Shown here one piece after another: positions 9,641-18,510 of a stretch of DNA of 64,000 nucleotides. The position numbers were made by a program, and so were the translations under genes. The notes beneath the pieces were generated by a model, which worked only from the letters and a program-made list of their open reading frames with translations, had not been told where the DNA came from and searched no databases. The number at the start of each line of letters is the position of its first letter. Position 1 is the stretch's first letter. Source of the DNA: Stropharia rugosoannulata (lineage: Eukaryota; Basidiomycota; Agaricomycetes; Agaricales; Strophariaceae); contig JANCIK010000008.1 of the NCBI GenBank assembly GCA_028532985.1, positions 3,100,001 through 3,164,000 on the forward strand, in the 5' to 3' direction.

Positions 9641-11211
9641 AGAAATTCATACTAGCACATGCGATACCCGACTCCAGAATAGAGGATCTGGAGGATGAAG
9701 AGTACGATGAGCGCAACAGGACGTCTGCAGGAAAAGATATGGATGAGAAATTGCCGATGATACGCTACTGGTTGCAGAATCCAACCACTAGGCCTAAAGG
9801 CATGACGGAGCGAGAATACCAAAACTTTACGAGGAATGCTCGTAACTTCTTCTTAGACAAGGATGGGCGGATGTACCGGAGATCCATAGATGACGCGCAT
9901 AAGTTGGTGATAGATCAGGCGCAGCGGACACGCATGATGCGCTCAGCGCATGACAGCTTGGGGCACAGAGGAGCGTACGCTACGCGCAAACTGCTAGCTG
10001 AGCGCTTCTGGTGGCCGGAGTTGGAAAGGGATGTCTACTGGTATGTGAAAACATGTCATGTCTGTCAGTTAAGACAGAAGACAATCATCCAGATCCCGCG
10101 CACCGAGACACACACGCCGTCTATCTTCCAGCAACTACACGCGGACACTATGCACATGTCCCTGGCCTCCAATGGGTATAATTACATAGTGCACGGAAGA
10201 TGTGCGCTGAGCTCATGGGCGGAAGGATGGCCATTAAAGAAAGAGAATGCCCGTGCAATAGCGCAGTGGATATTCGAGGACATTATCTGCCGTTGGGGCT
10301 GTCTACAAGAAATCATCACAGATAACGGTGGACCGTTCCGCGCAGCGCTCAAGTATTTAGAAAAGAAGTATGGGATTACAGGGATTACTATCTCCGCGTA
10401 CAACTCGCAAGCGAATGGAAAAATAGAGCGTCCTCATTGGGACATAAGACAGATGTTGTGGAAAGCGTGTGGAGGGACAGAGGGCGCGCATAAGCGTTGG
10501 AGTAGATTCTTCTACCATGTGTTGTGGGCGGATCGTATCACGGTGCGACGAGGATTCGGGTGTTCCCCATTCTTCATGGTGACGGGCGCGCATCCCATAC
10601 TACCATTCGACATAGCAGAAGCAACGTGGCTGGTGAAGCTGCCAGATCGCGTACTGACTACAGAGGAGTTAGTAGGGTATCGTGTGCGCGCACTAGCCAA
10701 ACATCGCGACACAGTAGAGGAGATGCGTGCACGAGTATCAAAGACGAAAAGAGATGCGATCAGGGCATTTGAAAAGAAGCACTCGGCTAAAATCCGTGAC
10801 TATGTGTTTAAGCCAGGAGATGTAGTGCTAATGAGGAACTCGGGCATAGAATCCAGTCTGAACCGTAAAATGCTCGCACGATGGAACGGGCCTTACATCG
10901 TTATCGCACGAAAAGACGGTGGAGCATACTTAGTGGCAGAGATGGATGGCTCTGTGTTGAAGGATAAGGTGGCGGCGTTCCGCCTCATTCCCTACTTTGC
11001 ACGAAGGCAGCTGCGCTTACCGGACGGCTTGGATGATATAATTGATCAGACCAAGGAGAACCTCGCTAAAATGTTAGAGGCACCGGACTATGAGCCAGCT
11101 ATTCCCAAAGATTATATCTTTGATGAGCCCGGTGTACCCTCGGGTAGCGGTGTGCTTACAGTGGAAGAAGATGAAGAAGACGATGATGACTGGGGCGAAG
11201 AAGACACTTAG
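9613..11211 (+). CDS. Gypsy-A integrase
   Basis: HHCC zinc domain (HDSLGHRGAYATRK...CHVCQLRQ), then the DDE core: HADTMHM, ITDNGGPF and NGKIERPHWD supply Asp, Asp and Glu. A C-terminal GPY/F-like stretch (WNGPYIVIARK) and an acidic tail follow; I see no chromodomain. The frame is open upstream of 9613 through the end of the RT ORF with no ATG close to the boundary, so translation by -1 frameshift from RT is more likely than an independent start. In the related Gypsy-C the RNase H and integrase are one uninterrupted frame, so the break here may be a recent indel instead. Confidence 0.9.
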   Translation: MPLAQREYLEKFILAHAIPDSRIEDLEDEEYDERNRTSAGKDMDEKLPMIRYWLQNPTTRPKGMTEREYQNFTRNARNFFLDKDGRMYRRSIDDAHKLVIDQAQRTRMMRSAHDSLGHRGAYATRKLLAERFWWPELERDVYWYVKTCHVCQLRQKTIIQIPRTETHTPSIFQQLHADTMHMSLASNGYNYIVHGRCALSSWAEGWPLKKENARAIAQWIFEDIICRWGCLQEIITDNGGPFRAALKYLEKKYGITGITISAYNSQANGKIERPHWDIRQMLWKACGGTEGAHKRWSRFFYHVLWADRITVRRGFGCSPFFMVTGAHPILPFDIAEATWLVKLPDRVLTTEELVGYRVRALAKHRDTVEEMRARVSKTKRDAIRAFEKKHSAKIRDYVFKPGDVVLMRNSGIESSLNRKMLARWNGPYIVIARKDGGAYLVAEMDGSVLKDKVAAFRLIPYFARRQLRLPDGLDDIIDQTKENLAKMLEAPDYEPAIPKDYIFDEPGVPSGSGVLTVEEDEEDDDDWGEEDT

Positions 11212-11337
11212 ATGTGCGAGCACTGTAGGAAGAAAGCGACCACAATATAATATATTGGGTAAAGAAGATGGGGAATACAAAGAGAGCTAGCTACAGACGC
11301 CCCTTTAAGGTGCGCAGTGCACATTGAGCCAGGCTAT

Positions 11338-12654
11338 CTACTGGGCCGGTTTGTCCTCGGTGGCAGTAACGCCAGTAACGTCGAGGCTGCGCTGCAAGAT
11401 GACAAGCTGCTCGACGAGGAGCGCGCGGCGCTTGAGGATGAAGTCGACCTTGTGGAGATCACAAATGATCTCTGCTTGTAAATCACCAATGAGGCGGTGC
11501 GTCACCAACTCGGAAGGGTTACCCGTATTAAGGGGCTCCTTAAGGAGGTTAGCGGCGGCATCAAGACAAGCATTGACCTTGTCATTGTCCAAAACGAGAG
11601 AAGTGCCTGAGGGAGAAGGGTTAGAAAAGATTAGTAAGAGAGTGGTGCGGTGCGCGCACCTTGCATAATAAAAGGAGAGTCGGGGAACGTAGGAATGCCC
11701 TCTGAGCCCAGCCTGGCTTTCTTAGGAGAGGCTTCACCTGCGGCGGCGTCACGGAATGAGCGACGAAGCTCGGTCTGACGATAAGTCATGCCTCGACCAA
11801 GGGGACGAGAGCGGTAACCAGGAGTGTCTCCGCGCTCGCGCTGGTATTTCTATAAGAATCTAAGTGCGCGCAGCGGAGACGGGTCAAACACACACCTGTT
11901 TAGGAGTATCAGGAGGCGCGGCGCGCTTCTTGTTAGGGCTCGGCTCGGGTGTATGCTGCCTGCTGGGAGGACCTCCCTCAGTCGCGGCTTCAACTTTATC
12001 GTCAAGGGCCATCTTTTTGAGAAGCATGTAAAGTTGCATGTTAGTGATGTCTGGTAAAGAAACCAAGGTTAGCCACACCTTGTCATCGTCAGAGTCAGGA
12101 GATGTAGTACCTCCAGGCGCGGAGGCGGTCTCAAGGTCCGCAGTTGCGGAACGCGTAAGAACGCGAACGTTGCGCTGCGCGCACCAAAAAGGGGATTAAG
12201 TATAGAAAGGGTTAGGGGGAGAAGACGAGCGCACAGGTCCAGTAGGGGTATGGGTGCGCTGACGAGAAGCGGCTGCCTTAGCCTTGAGGACTTGTTCATG
12301 CAAGTTGATGAATGCGTTGGCAGCAGGGGAAAAGGAGCGAATGTGGTGGTCAGCCTCGAGCGACGTATATATGGCGCGAGTCTCATTGAGTATCTCGATG
12401 GCTTCATTGTTGTTTATAACGCGAGTGATACCGCCGTGCGCGTCGCGCCAGCGGTTCTGCAATCGTGCCAGACGAAGTCAGTAACATACAACAAGGGAAC
12501 CGCGCGATGCGCGCACCAAATCGACAGCAAGTAGCTCCAAGCTACCAGTGTAATTCGCAGGAGTGGCAGAGGCCAACCCACGAATGTCCTGGATCAGTGA
12601 GAGTTGATGCTTGACATTGGTGAAGTTAAAAAGAGGAGCATGAGTAGTAGCCAT
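11338..12654 (-). CDS. Gypsy-A antisense gene 3, five exons, unknown function
   Basis: Predicted exons on the minus strand: 12654-12517, 12456-12235, 12174-11896, 11849-11660 and 11606-11338. All four introns are GT-AG (60, 60, 46 and 53 nt), and the 1098-nt spliced frame is fully open (365 aa). Introns 1, 2 and 4 start GTGCGC; branch-like CTGAC or CTAAC motifs precede three acceptors. The protein starts MATTHAPLFNFTNVKHQ, has a basic Pro/Ser-rich middle (PNKKRAAPPDTPK, NLS-like) and a C-terminal helical segment (DLHKVDFILKRRALLVEQLV). I recognise no domain. A TATA box lies about 65 bp upstream. It converges on integrase, with the two stops 126 bp apart. Confidence 0.72.
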
Positions 12655-12715
12655 GGTAGTGGTTGAGAACAGTAGGAATAAAGTGCGATGCGCTCACACA
12701 GAGACGGCGAGCGTC

Positions 12716-12722
12716 TTATATA
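12716..12722 (-). promoter_or_regulatory. TATA box of antisense gene 3
   Basis: Minus strand CTATATAAG, about 62-68 bp upstream of the ATG at 12654. Confidence 0.55.
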
Positions 12723-12789
12723 GCATTCGCTGGCTTGGTCAGTGCTGCGCGCAGCTGGTGACTGACCGAACAGCAGGCCCAAGGAGTTA

Positions 12790-13163
12790 AAGGAGGGACT
12801 TTACAAAAGGGTCCAGATGGGTCATAGCACAGGGCTACACCTGTCCAACGTTACATTCACGGAGATTGAGTGGGATGGAAGGGACCTGAATACAAGAGCC
12901 CATATAGCAACGAGAAGAAGGGGGAAGATTGTGCGCGCATGGCAGCAAAAGAGTGCGCGCATCAAGGGAGATGCAGGTCTTTCCCTGTTTGGCAAAATGA
13001 TGTCTGTTTTGGGATTGATGCCGAAAGTGCATAACAATGTTACCCGACAGTCTTATTTCAAATACAGGGTCATGACACATGTACCAAGGAATAGATGCTA
13101 GCTATGACTATAGATAGTTATCAATGAAAAGACAGCAAAATGTCAGTTCGGGAATTAAACATC
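12790..13163 (+). other. Spacer between antisense genes 2 and 3
   Basis: Holds two GTGCGCGCAT blocks (about 12930 and 12953) and no gene I can support. A 94-codon plus-strand open frame here (12817-13101) resembles nothing I recognise. Confidence 0.4.
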
Positions 13164-14254
13164 CTAAGAAGTGATTGTCAGGGTCAGCGCAGCGTATGAG
13201 AAGAAGAGGCCTACAGGAAAGAATTCCTCCTGATAAAAGACCTGGGCGGCATAGTGAAGTTGTTGGAAGTGTTCAGAGTGAGGGAGGGTGCCGTAGCGCT
13301 CAGCATCAGTAGTACCACACAAGCGCAGGATGAGCTCGCTATAGTGAAGCTGAGCGCACAAGTGCGAGATGCGAGGCGAGTGACAGGTAGCTTCGGTCAG
13401 CGCCAGAGCCCACTACAAGGATGTCAGAGCCGCGCACAAAAAGGCTGGAGAAGGGGGACATGTGCGCACCGCATGGTCTTGAACGTGACGCATCATGTCT
13501 AGGCAGATGGTCATGGGAAGCAGCGGTTCAGTCGCAGCCTCAAGAATAAAATGAAGGGCGCCTATGTAGATGCGGCAGACGCGCTCATGATCATCGAGCG
13601 GAATATCAGCTAGCGCCCGCTTGGGTAGAGCAGCTAAGCGCAGGAAGGAAGGATCGGACCTCGCGCGTTGAAGGAGATTACTTTCGGTATCGAAGGAGGG
13701 CATGATGATAAAAGACATGTTCATTGAGGGATCATATATATCACTAAACGATCCATCAGAGCCGCGCACGGGCTCAATCGTAGCTAATATCATCTACTAC
13801 AAGGGCAGCGTCGGGATCGACGTCTAGAATGGTGGTCCCTGTTGGTTCCGAGGGTGGGAGATTGTGAAAAGGCATGCCAAGATGGCTGTACCGATCGAGA
13901 ATGTGAAGAGCAGCGTTGCTGAGCATGCGCGCATCGAAATGATCATCGCTGAATCTGCGCTGAGCGCGGCCTTCGTAAAACACGATCGTCATGACTAAAG
14001 ACAGGAATTGGCGATTGAAATCGATAAAGCGCAAAGGCAGTGTAATGCGATCCTGGAGGAAAACGTCAGCAGAGGAAGCGCTTGCATGAACATAAGGACT
14101 TTACCAGTGCGCGCACGAGGGACTGAGCAGACTGTAGAGGAAAGTGAAAAGGGCCATTGTGGCAGTCCTCTGCGAGCTCCGCATGAATGGCGAGTCGCCT
14201 CAATAGCACGGCAAATTGGCGAGCAACAGCGGTGCGCTGATATCGGAGAGCCAT
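13164..14254 (-). CDS. Gypsy-A antisense gene 2, spliced, unknown function, one unresolved frame change
   Basis: Exon 1 is 14254-14105 (MALRYQRTAVARQF..., 50 codons). Intron 14104-14053 (GTAAAG...CCAG) joins in frame to an exon reading DRITLPLRFIDFNRQF. A frame change is needed near 13740-13800, either an intron I could not place or a 1-bp indel, after which the frame runs to 13470. Intron 13469-13413 begins GTGCGC and ends TAG, and the last exon 13412-13164 ends in TTITS*. The C-terminal half is rich in aromatic and hydrophobic residues. I recognise no domain. If the frame change is an indel, this copy is broken. Confidence 0.55.
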
Positions 14255-14292
14255 AGCAGAGAGTAAAGAAACTCACAACTGGGGACAGTTGA

Positions 14293-14299
14293 ATTTATA
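14293..14299 (-). promoter_or_regulatory. TATA box of antisense gene 2
   Basis: Minus strand CTATAAATTC, about 40 bp upstream of the ATG at 14254. It directly abuts the internal polypurine-like block on the other strand. Confidence 0.5.
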
Positions 14300-14313
14300 G
14301 TGGGGGGGAGAGA
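14300..14313 (+). promoter_or_regulatory. Internal polypurine-tract-like block
   Basis: GTGGGGGGGAGAGA followed by TG. Its context (ctggggacagtt...ttatag) repeats that of the true PPT at 17286 (gaggacagtc...ttttag) and of both PPT-like sites in Gypsy-C (58835 and 59186). Confidence 0.5.
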
Positions 14314-14647
14314 TGGCCTAGCCAAGCAGAGATAAACCTAGGTGCTTAAGGAGATACTGCAGAGAGATCAGGAACTCAGGACAGGAGCAGAAGGTGATGG
14401 GCACATACAAGCAAGGGCGGATCATTCATGTGTGCGCATCGCACTTGTACTCGCTCAGGGAATATTACAGAAAATAAAGCACTTAGGATCACACAGGAAG
14501 GAGGCAAAAGATAAATAATTCCAAAGCATATTTAGGCTAGACAATAGCTATTCTACATATGCTAGACAGAATAGTAAGGGAGAGCACAAGAAAGGGAAAG
14601 ATAAGAAGAGAAAACAAGCGCCAAAAATGCGCGCCCCGCAGCAAGAC
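14314..14647 (+). other. Gap between the internal PPT-like block and the end of antisense gene 1
   Basis: About 330 bp with one GTGCGCATCGCAC block near 14432. No ORF or RNA gene seen. It probably includes the 3' UTR of antisense gene 1. Confidence 0.4.
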
Positions 14648-16747
14648 TTAGGCCTCCATGTGAACGACATCTTCTTCCTCAGCGGATGCCTCAGGGCTCG
14701 AGTCGTTAACAACAACGGGAGAGGACTTGTAGGAACAGATGGGAGCTTTGCCTTTTCCTTTGCCTTTACCCTTGCCTTTGGACGTCGACTTCGGGACTTT
14801 GGAAGCCTTAGAAGGCTGGGAGGCAGGGACAAAGGAAGAAGGATCTTGACGCGGATGGTCGGGATGGTAGAAAGAAGAGGAGGGCAGGGAATCGATCGAA
14901 AGATGGGAGTCCAATGGTTGGCAGAGCACATCATAGGAAGCGCAGAGCTGTTCGAGGTCCATGGATCGAAGGGCGTCAAATGTCTCGCAGTCAGTGAAGC
15001 GAGAACCAATAATAACATTAGTCGGCAGAGTCACGGCCATAGCCTGCGCGAGCTGCACAAGCTGGATGAGCTCGGCGAAGTAGAGGCGCTGAAGGCCTCG
15101 ACGGGACTCTTCCGCGGCGCGCGCCTGCTGACCATAGGCCTCGAGACGGGCGAAGGAAGCTTGAAGCTCTAAAAAGAAGAGAAAGTCAGTACAGTAGAAA
15201 GAAAAGATAAAAGATGCGCGCACCACGGGGGGAGGTGCGATACCAGCCAGAAGTCCCTTCTAGTGCGCTGTCAAGCTCAGCGCCGGTCATGGTATGGAGG
15301 CAGGGACCTTGGCCCCCTAAGCGGCAACTCGCGCATTTCCGACCAGGACCGCGAAGGATACAAAAGTGCTTGAGGGAGGGAGTGGAAGAAGAGTCGCCCT
15401 GAGGGCGCCCGCAAAGCGAGCAAGTAAACCCGGGCTAAAGAAAGAAATAATTAAACAAAATTGCGAAAGAGGAGAAAATAAAATGAAAAGACGAACAATG
15501 ATGGCTTCGCGCAGCGCCTCCTCAGGTGGGAGTTGGGACATAGTTATGGCGTCGGGTAAAGGAGCGCCAGCCAGTGCCAGGGACGCATGATAGACGCCAG
15601 GCAGAAGATTGTAAATGGGGTAGGTCGAGCGGTACTGAGATTTGGAAGCATCGACGCCTTTCAGGCGTGGAAGCTCCTCGAGGCCGCTGGGAATGGCCTC
15701 TACGGGGACGACCTTGGTATGCGATGCGCGCACCTTAGGAACGGCCGGAGGGGTGCGTACGGTGGAAGGCCCCGCTACAGCCTCCTGGGGCGCTAAATAA
15801 AAATAAAAATAATAAGGGCGTCAAACAAATGGTATAAGCTGGTAAAAGCAGAATGCCTTACCAGTACTAGCGGTCTTGCGGGTGCGTTTAACAAGGGGGA
15901 TCACCGGGACCGGCAAAGTCGAGATGGGGACGAGCGCGGCGCGCTTGCGCTTGGAGGGCGCAGCAGGCGCGGAATCGTCAACCCAGGGGGATACGGGGTC
16001 TGGCAATGGAGGAGGAGGGGTCAGTGAAAGAGAGGCGCGCTTGCGCTTTGCAGGCACGGCGGGAGTGGGCTCGGCGGGCGCGGGGTCTGGAGAAGGAGGG
16101 GGTGGGGTTGGAGAAGGCGAGGCGCGCCTCTCTTCGACGGGAGGTGCAGGGGCGGCCTCCATAACGGTCCCGCTTCCAGAAGACTCTCCCATCTCCACGT
16201 CGGGTCCAGTCGACGCCAAGGGCACGCATTGAAGACGTGGCTCAGGCTCGTCTCCAGGAACCCAGAGTGGAAGGAAAGCAGTCGCAAACGCCTCTTGGTA
16301 AGAGGCCAGCTAAGGAGCGGGACGCGCATCGAACATGAGCAATCGGGGACAAAATACAAGTCAAAAGGAAATACGCACCGGCTCGAGCACCGGCTCTGAA
16401 TACCATATAGCGCGCTGAGGCGGGTCCTGCGAGTCCCAACCGAAAGTTGAAGTGCTATCGCTCAGACTTAAGATAGAAAGAATGAGCGCGATCTTGCGGA
16501 TACCCGCGTGATGAGACAGATCCTGGGGAAAGGCCAGCAAGTGGGCCTCCAAAGCAGTAGCGAGCGAGCCCCGAAGGGTGATAAAGTGGGACGTCTGGTC
16601 GGCGTCGAGAACGTCGAGGTCGCCCAGGTCCTCGAAAGTACGGAAGTTGGCGAGGGAGGGGCGCAGGCGGTGGAAGCGGTCGACGCCATCGCATTCGCGA
16701 TCCTCGGTGCGCTGCGCGATGGAAGAAAAAGCCTTCCTGAAACCCAT
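14648..16747 (-). CDS. Gypsy-A antisense gene 1, five exons, Cys-rich protein of unknown function
   Basis: Exons on the minus strand: 16747-16379, 16309-15862, 15792-15497, 15434-15224 and 15168-14648. Introns are 69, 69, 62 and 55 nt, all GT-AG with starts GTGCGT, GTAAGG, GTTCGT and GTGCGC (GTGGTG 3 nt earlier is also in frame). The 1845-nt spliced frame is open throughout (614 aa). Exon 2 is Pro-rich with two NLS-like repeats (AKRKRAS, SKRKRAA). Exon 4 holds a Cys cluster (FTCSLCGRP...HFC...KCASCRLGGQGPCLH) that could bind zinc. Exon 5 begins with a helical stretch (QQARAAEESRRGLQRLYFAE) and ends with a (KG)n tract and an acidic tail. A TATA box lies about 105 bp upstream. Function unknown; a DNA- or RNA-binding role is only inference. 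Confidence 0.72.
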
Positions 16748-16851
16748 GAAGGTCTTGTGGTCCAGTTTGGAGTAGAGTAATAAGAAGGAAGCAGTAGGGA
16801 CTAAGAGTGGGAAGTGAGAGAAAGAAAGAACGAGAAAGGCAAGGGAACTGG

Positions 16852-16858
16852 TTATATA
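16852..16858 (-). promoter_or_regulatory. TATA box of antisense gene 1
   Basis: Minus strand TATATAACC, about 105 bp upstream of the ATG at 16747. Pyrimidine-rich DNA lies between them. Confidence 0.5.
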
Positions 16859-17285
16859 CACAGGAGAGAATAGCGAAGGAAAATTCTGGAGTATGAGAGA
16901 AGCGGACGGCGATGAGCGCATGTCGAGTAAACTTACCGGCAATATGTTAGAACAGCGTAGCGCCAAAAGAAGGTCCAGCAAGGTTCAGAAAAGGAAAAGA
17001 AAAGGCCTGACTAGGCAAAAGATCCAAGAAGGAAGTCAGCGGGAAGTACGGTGCGCGTATGAGCGCGGTGGCGGTTGCCTAAAATAAGCTAGTCAAGAGA
17101 AGCCGGGTGGGATACCTGAAAAGGAAGCAAAGAGGAGGGATAGAGATAGTGACTCGGGCGGAGGCGCCGTAGTAGCAGCGTAAGGCAGTAGCTGAGCCGT
17201 AGGCAGGAAAACGGGATAATGGTGAACTGCTGTCAAAGATGAGATGCGTGCATCTAGAATTGACTGAGGACAGTCAAGATTTTTA
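16859..17285 (+). other. Region between antisense gene 1 promoter and PPT
   Basis: No supported gene. A minus-strand open stretch (about 17100-17280, Pro/Leu/Ser-rich, no ATG inside it) might be an exon, but I could not join it to anything. Confidence 0.35.
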
Positions 17286-17297
17286 GTGGGGGGGAGA
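17286..17297 (+). promoter_or_regulatory. Gypsy-A polypurine tract
   Basis: GTGGGGGGGAGA immediately before the TG of the 3' LTR, the expected plus-strand primer position. Confidence 0.85.
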
Positions 17298-18510
17298 TGA
17301 CAGGGCTGCTTTTTGGCTACGGGTGTAAACAGTCCGAAGTCCCATTGGTGGAATAGCTGCGCGCGGGAAAACACAGAGGGACTAGAGTGAAGCCTGACTC
17401 GTAGTCTATAGCTATCAGCGCGCTTTATGACTACAAGCGCCTGCGCGCACCGTATTGCGAGAGGGATCGGTCAGCGAGCTGCACAGTCTAAAGTGCATAG
17501 TCTGGTCATCCGTGCGAGCGATCGAAGAGGCGTAGAACGGTTAAGCACCAGCGGAGTGCGGTGTGAGTACAGCTGAGCGAGTACTAAGGGCGGTGTGAAG
17601 GGCTGTGCGCGCATCTCATGTGCGCGCATCGCAAAGGCAGGATTTGCCTAAGTCCACACATCATGTGACCGTGGCGGCGCGCATCAAAAGAGACGCGCAA
17701 AAGCCCGAGGGAACGAATGACATGCGCGCAGCGAATGCCAAGGGATCGGGACACTTGAAGGGAAGCCCGGAAGCGATGCGTGGACCTTTGGCCGCGCGTT
17801 GCTAGTATTTACTTTACCTTATTATTAGTACACATGCGCGCATCGCATATAAACCTGTATCCTTGTCTATAGTAATTTAAGCAATTGTCTACCCACTAGA
17901 TCTGTGTGCTGGGTTCCGTCCCAGGCCGTCAGCGGGCTGTGTTTAGCTTTTGTTAGGGTTTTAACTGTGAAGTGTTTGTGAATCCTAGGAGTTTTGGATA
18001 GCTTCTGGCCACCGGGTCATTTGGAGAGCTCAGTGAGGAGTCAGTACAACCGTGTACGGAAACTCGCACTGTAGTGTTTAGACTGTGAGACTGCACCGCC
18101 GGGTGAAAGACTTTGGAGAGTCTTGGGATTGTTGGACTTTGGAGAGTCCGCGCATCGTCTGGTCACCGGACCCGGAAGTGCGCGCAGCGAAGCCGTTCGC
18201 TAAAACAACTTATTTCATTCATCATTTTGCCTAGCGCACGCCACTAGCAACCGGGCTCTATCCGAGATTTACTAGAATTAAACCCCTCCTTACAAACGAA
18301 CTTGCAGGCACTACTTGCTATTACAAAGACTAGAGGACACGAGGTGCGCGCATCGCACGCCCAGAACGGGAACCAGAGCAGAGCATAGATTATACTACCA
18401 TTTAGTTGAGGGCGTTCGCTCGATCTAAGGGATAGGATCTCGCTCCGCTGGGTGTGTGTGTGTGTGTTGTGTTTCGCGCTTTCGAGTCTAGCTACGCAGT
18501 AGACCTCTCA
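17298..18510 (+). repeat. Gypsy-A 3' LTR
   Basis: Nearly identical to 2652-3866. The differences I saw are a T/C change near the start (gcgcgtggg versus gcgcgcggg) and a 2-bp indel near 18157. It ends CTCTCA, followed by the ACGG target duplication. Confidence 0.95.

Larger units (their letters stand above)
2652..18510 (+). mobile_element. Gypsy-A: young Ty3/gypsy element with antisense cargo genes
   Basis: A 15,859-bp LTR retrotransposon inserted in LINE-1 ORF2. It has TG...CA LTRs of 1215 and 1213 bp, a 4-bp target duplication ACGG (2648-2651 and 18511-18514), a PBS, a PPT, and sense gag, protease, RT-RNase H and integrase. About 6 kb between integrase and the 3' LTR carry three reverse-strand spliced genes. 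I noticed only one substitution and one 2-bp indel difference between the LTRs, so insertion was recent. GCGC tetramers are dense over its whole length, unlike the flanking elements. Confidence 0.93.

Noticed and set aside
12817..13101. 94-codon forward ORF between antisense genes
   Set aside because: No recognisable domain, no promoter or partner, and partly built from GTGCGCGCAT blocks.
14627..15172. 181-codon forward frame opposite antisense gene 1
   Set aside because: Shadow of the last exon, which joins in frame to four upstream exons. The forward frame has no support.
14314..17297. Idea that 14314-17297 is a separate nested LTR element following the internal PPT
   Set aside because: No second LTR, no target duplication and no gag/pol inside; the interval is mostly antisense gene 1.
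17093..17374. Reverse open frame starting inside the 3' LTR
   Set aside because: Its N-terminus repeats the LTR-derived frame seen at 2728, so the start is an artefact. A decayed exon at 17100-17280 is possible but unsupported.
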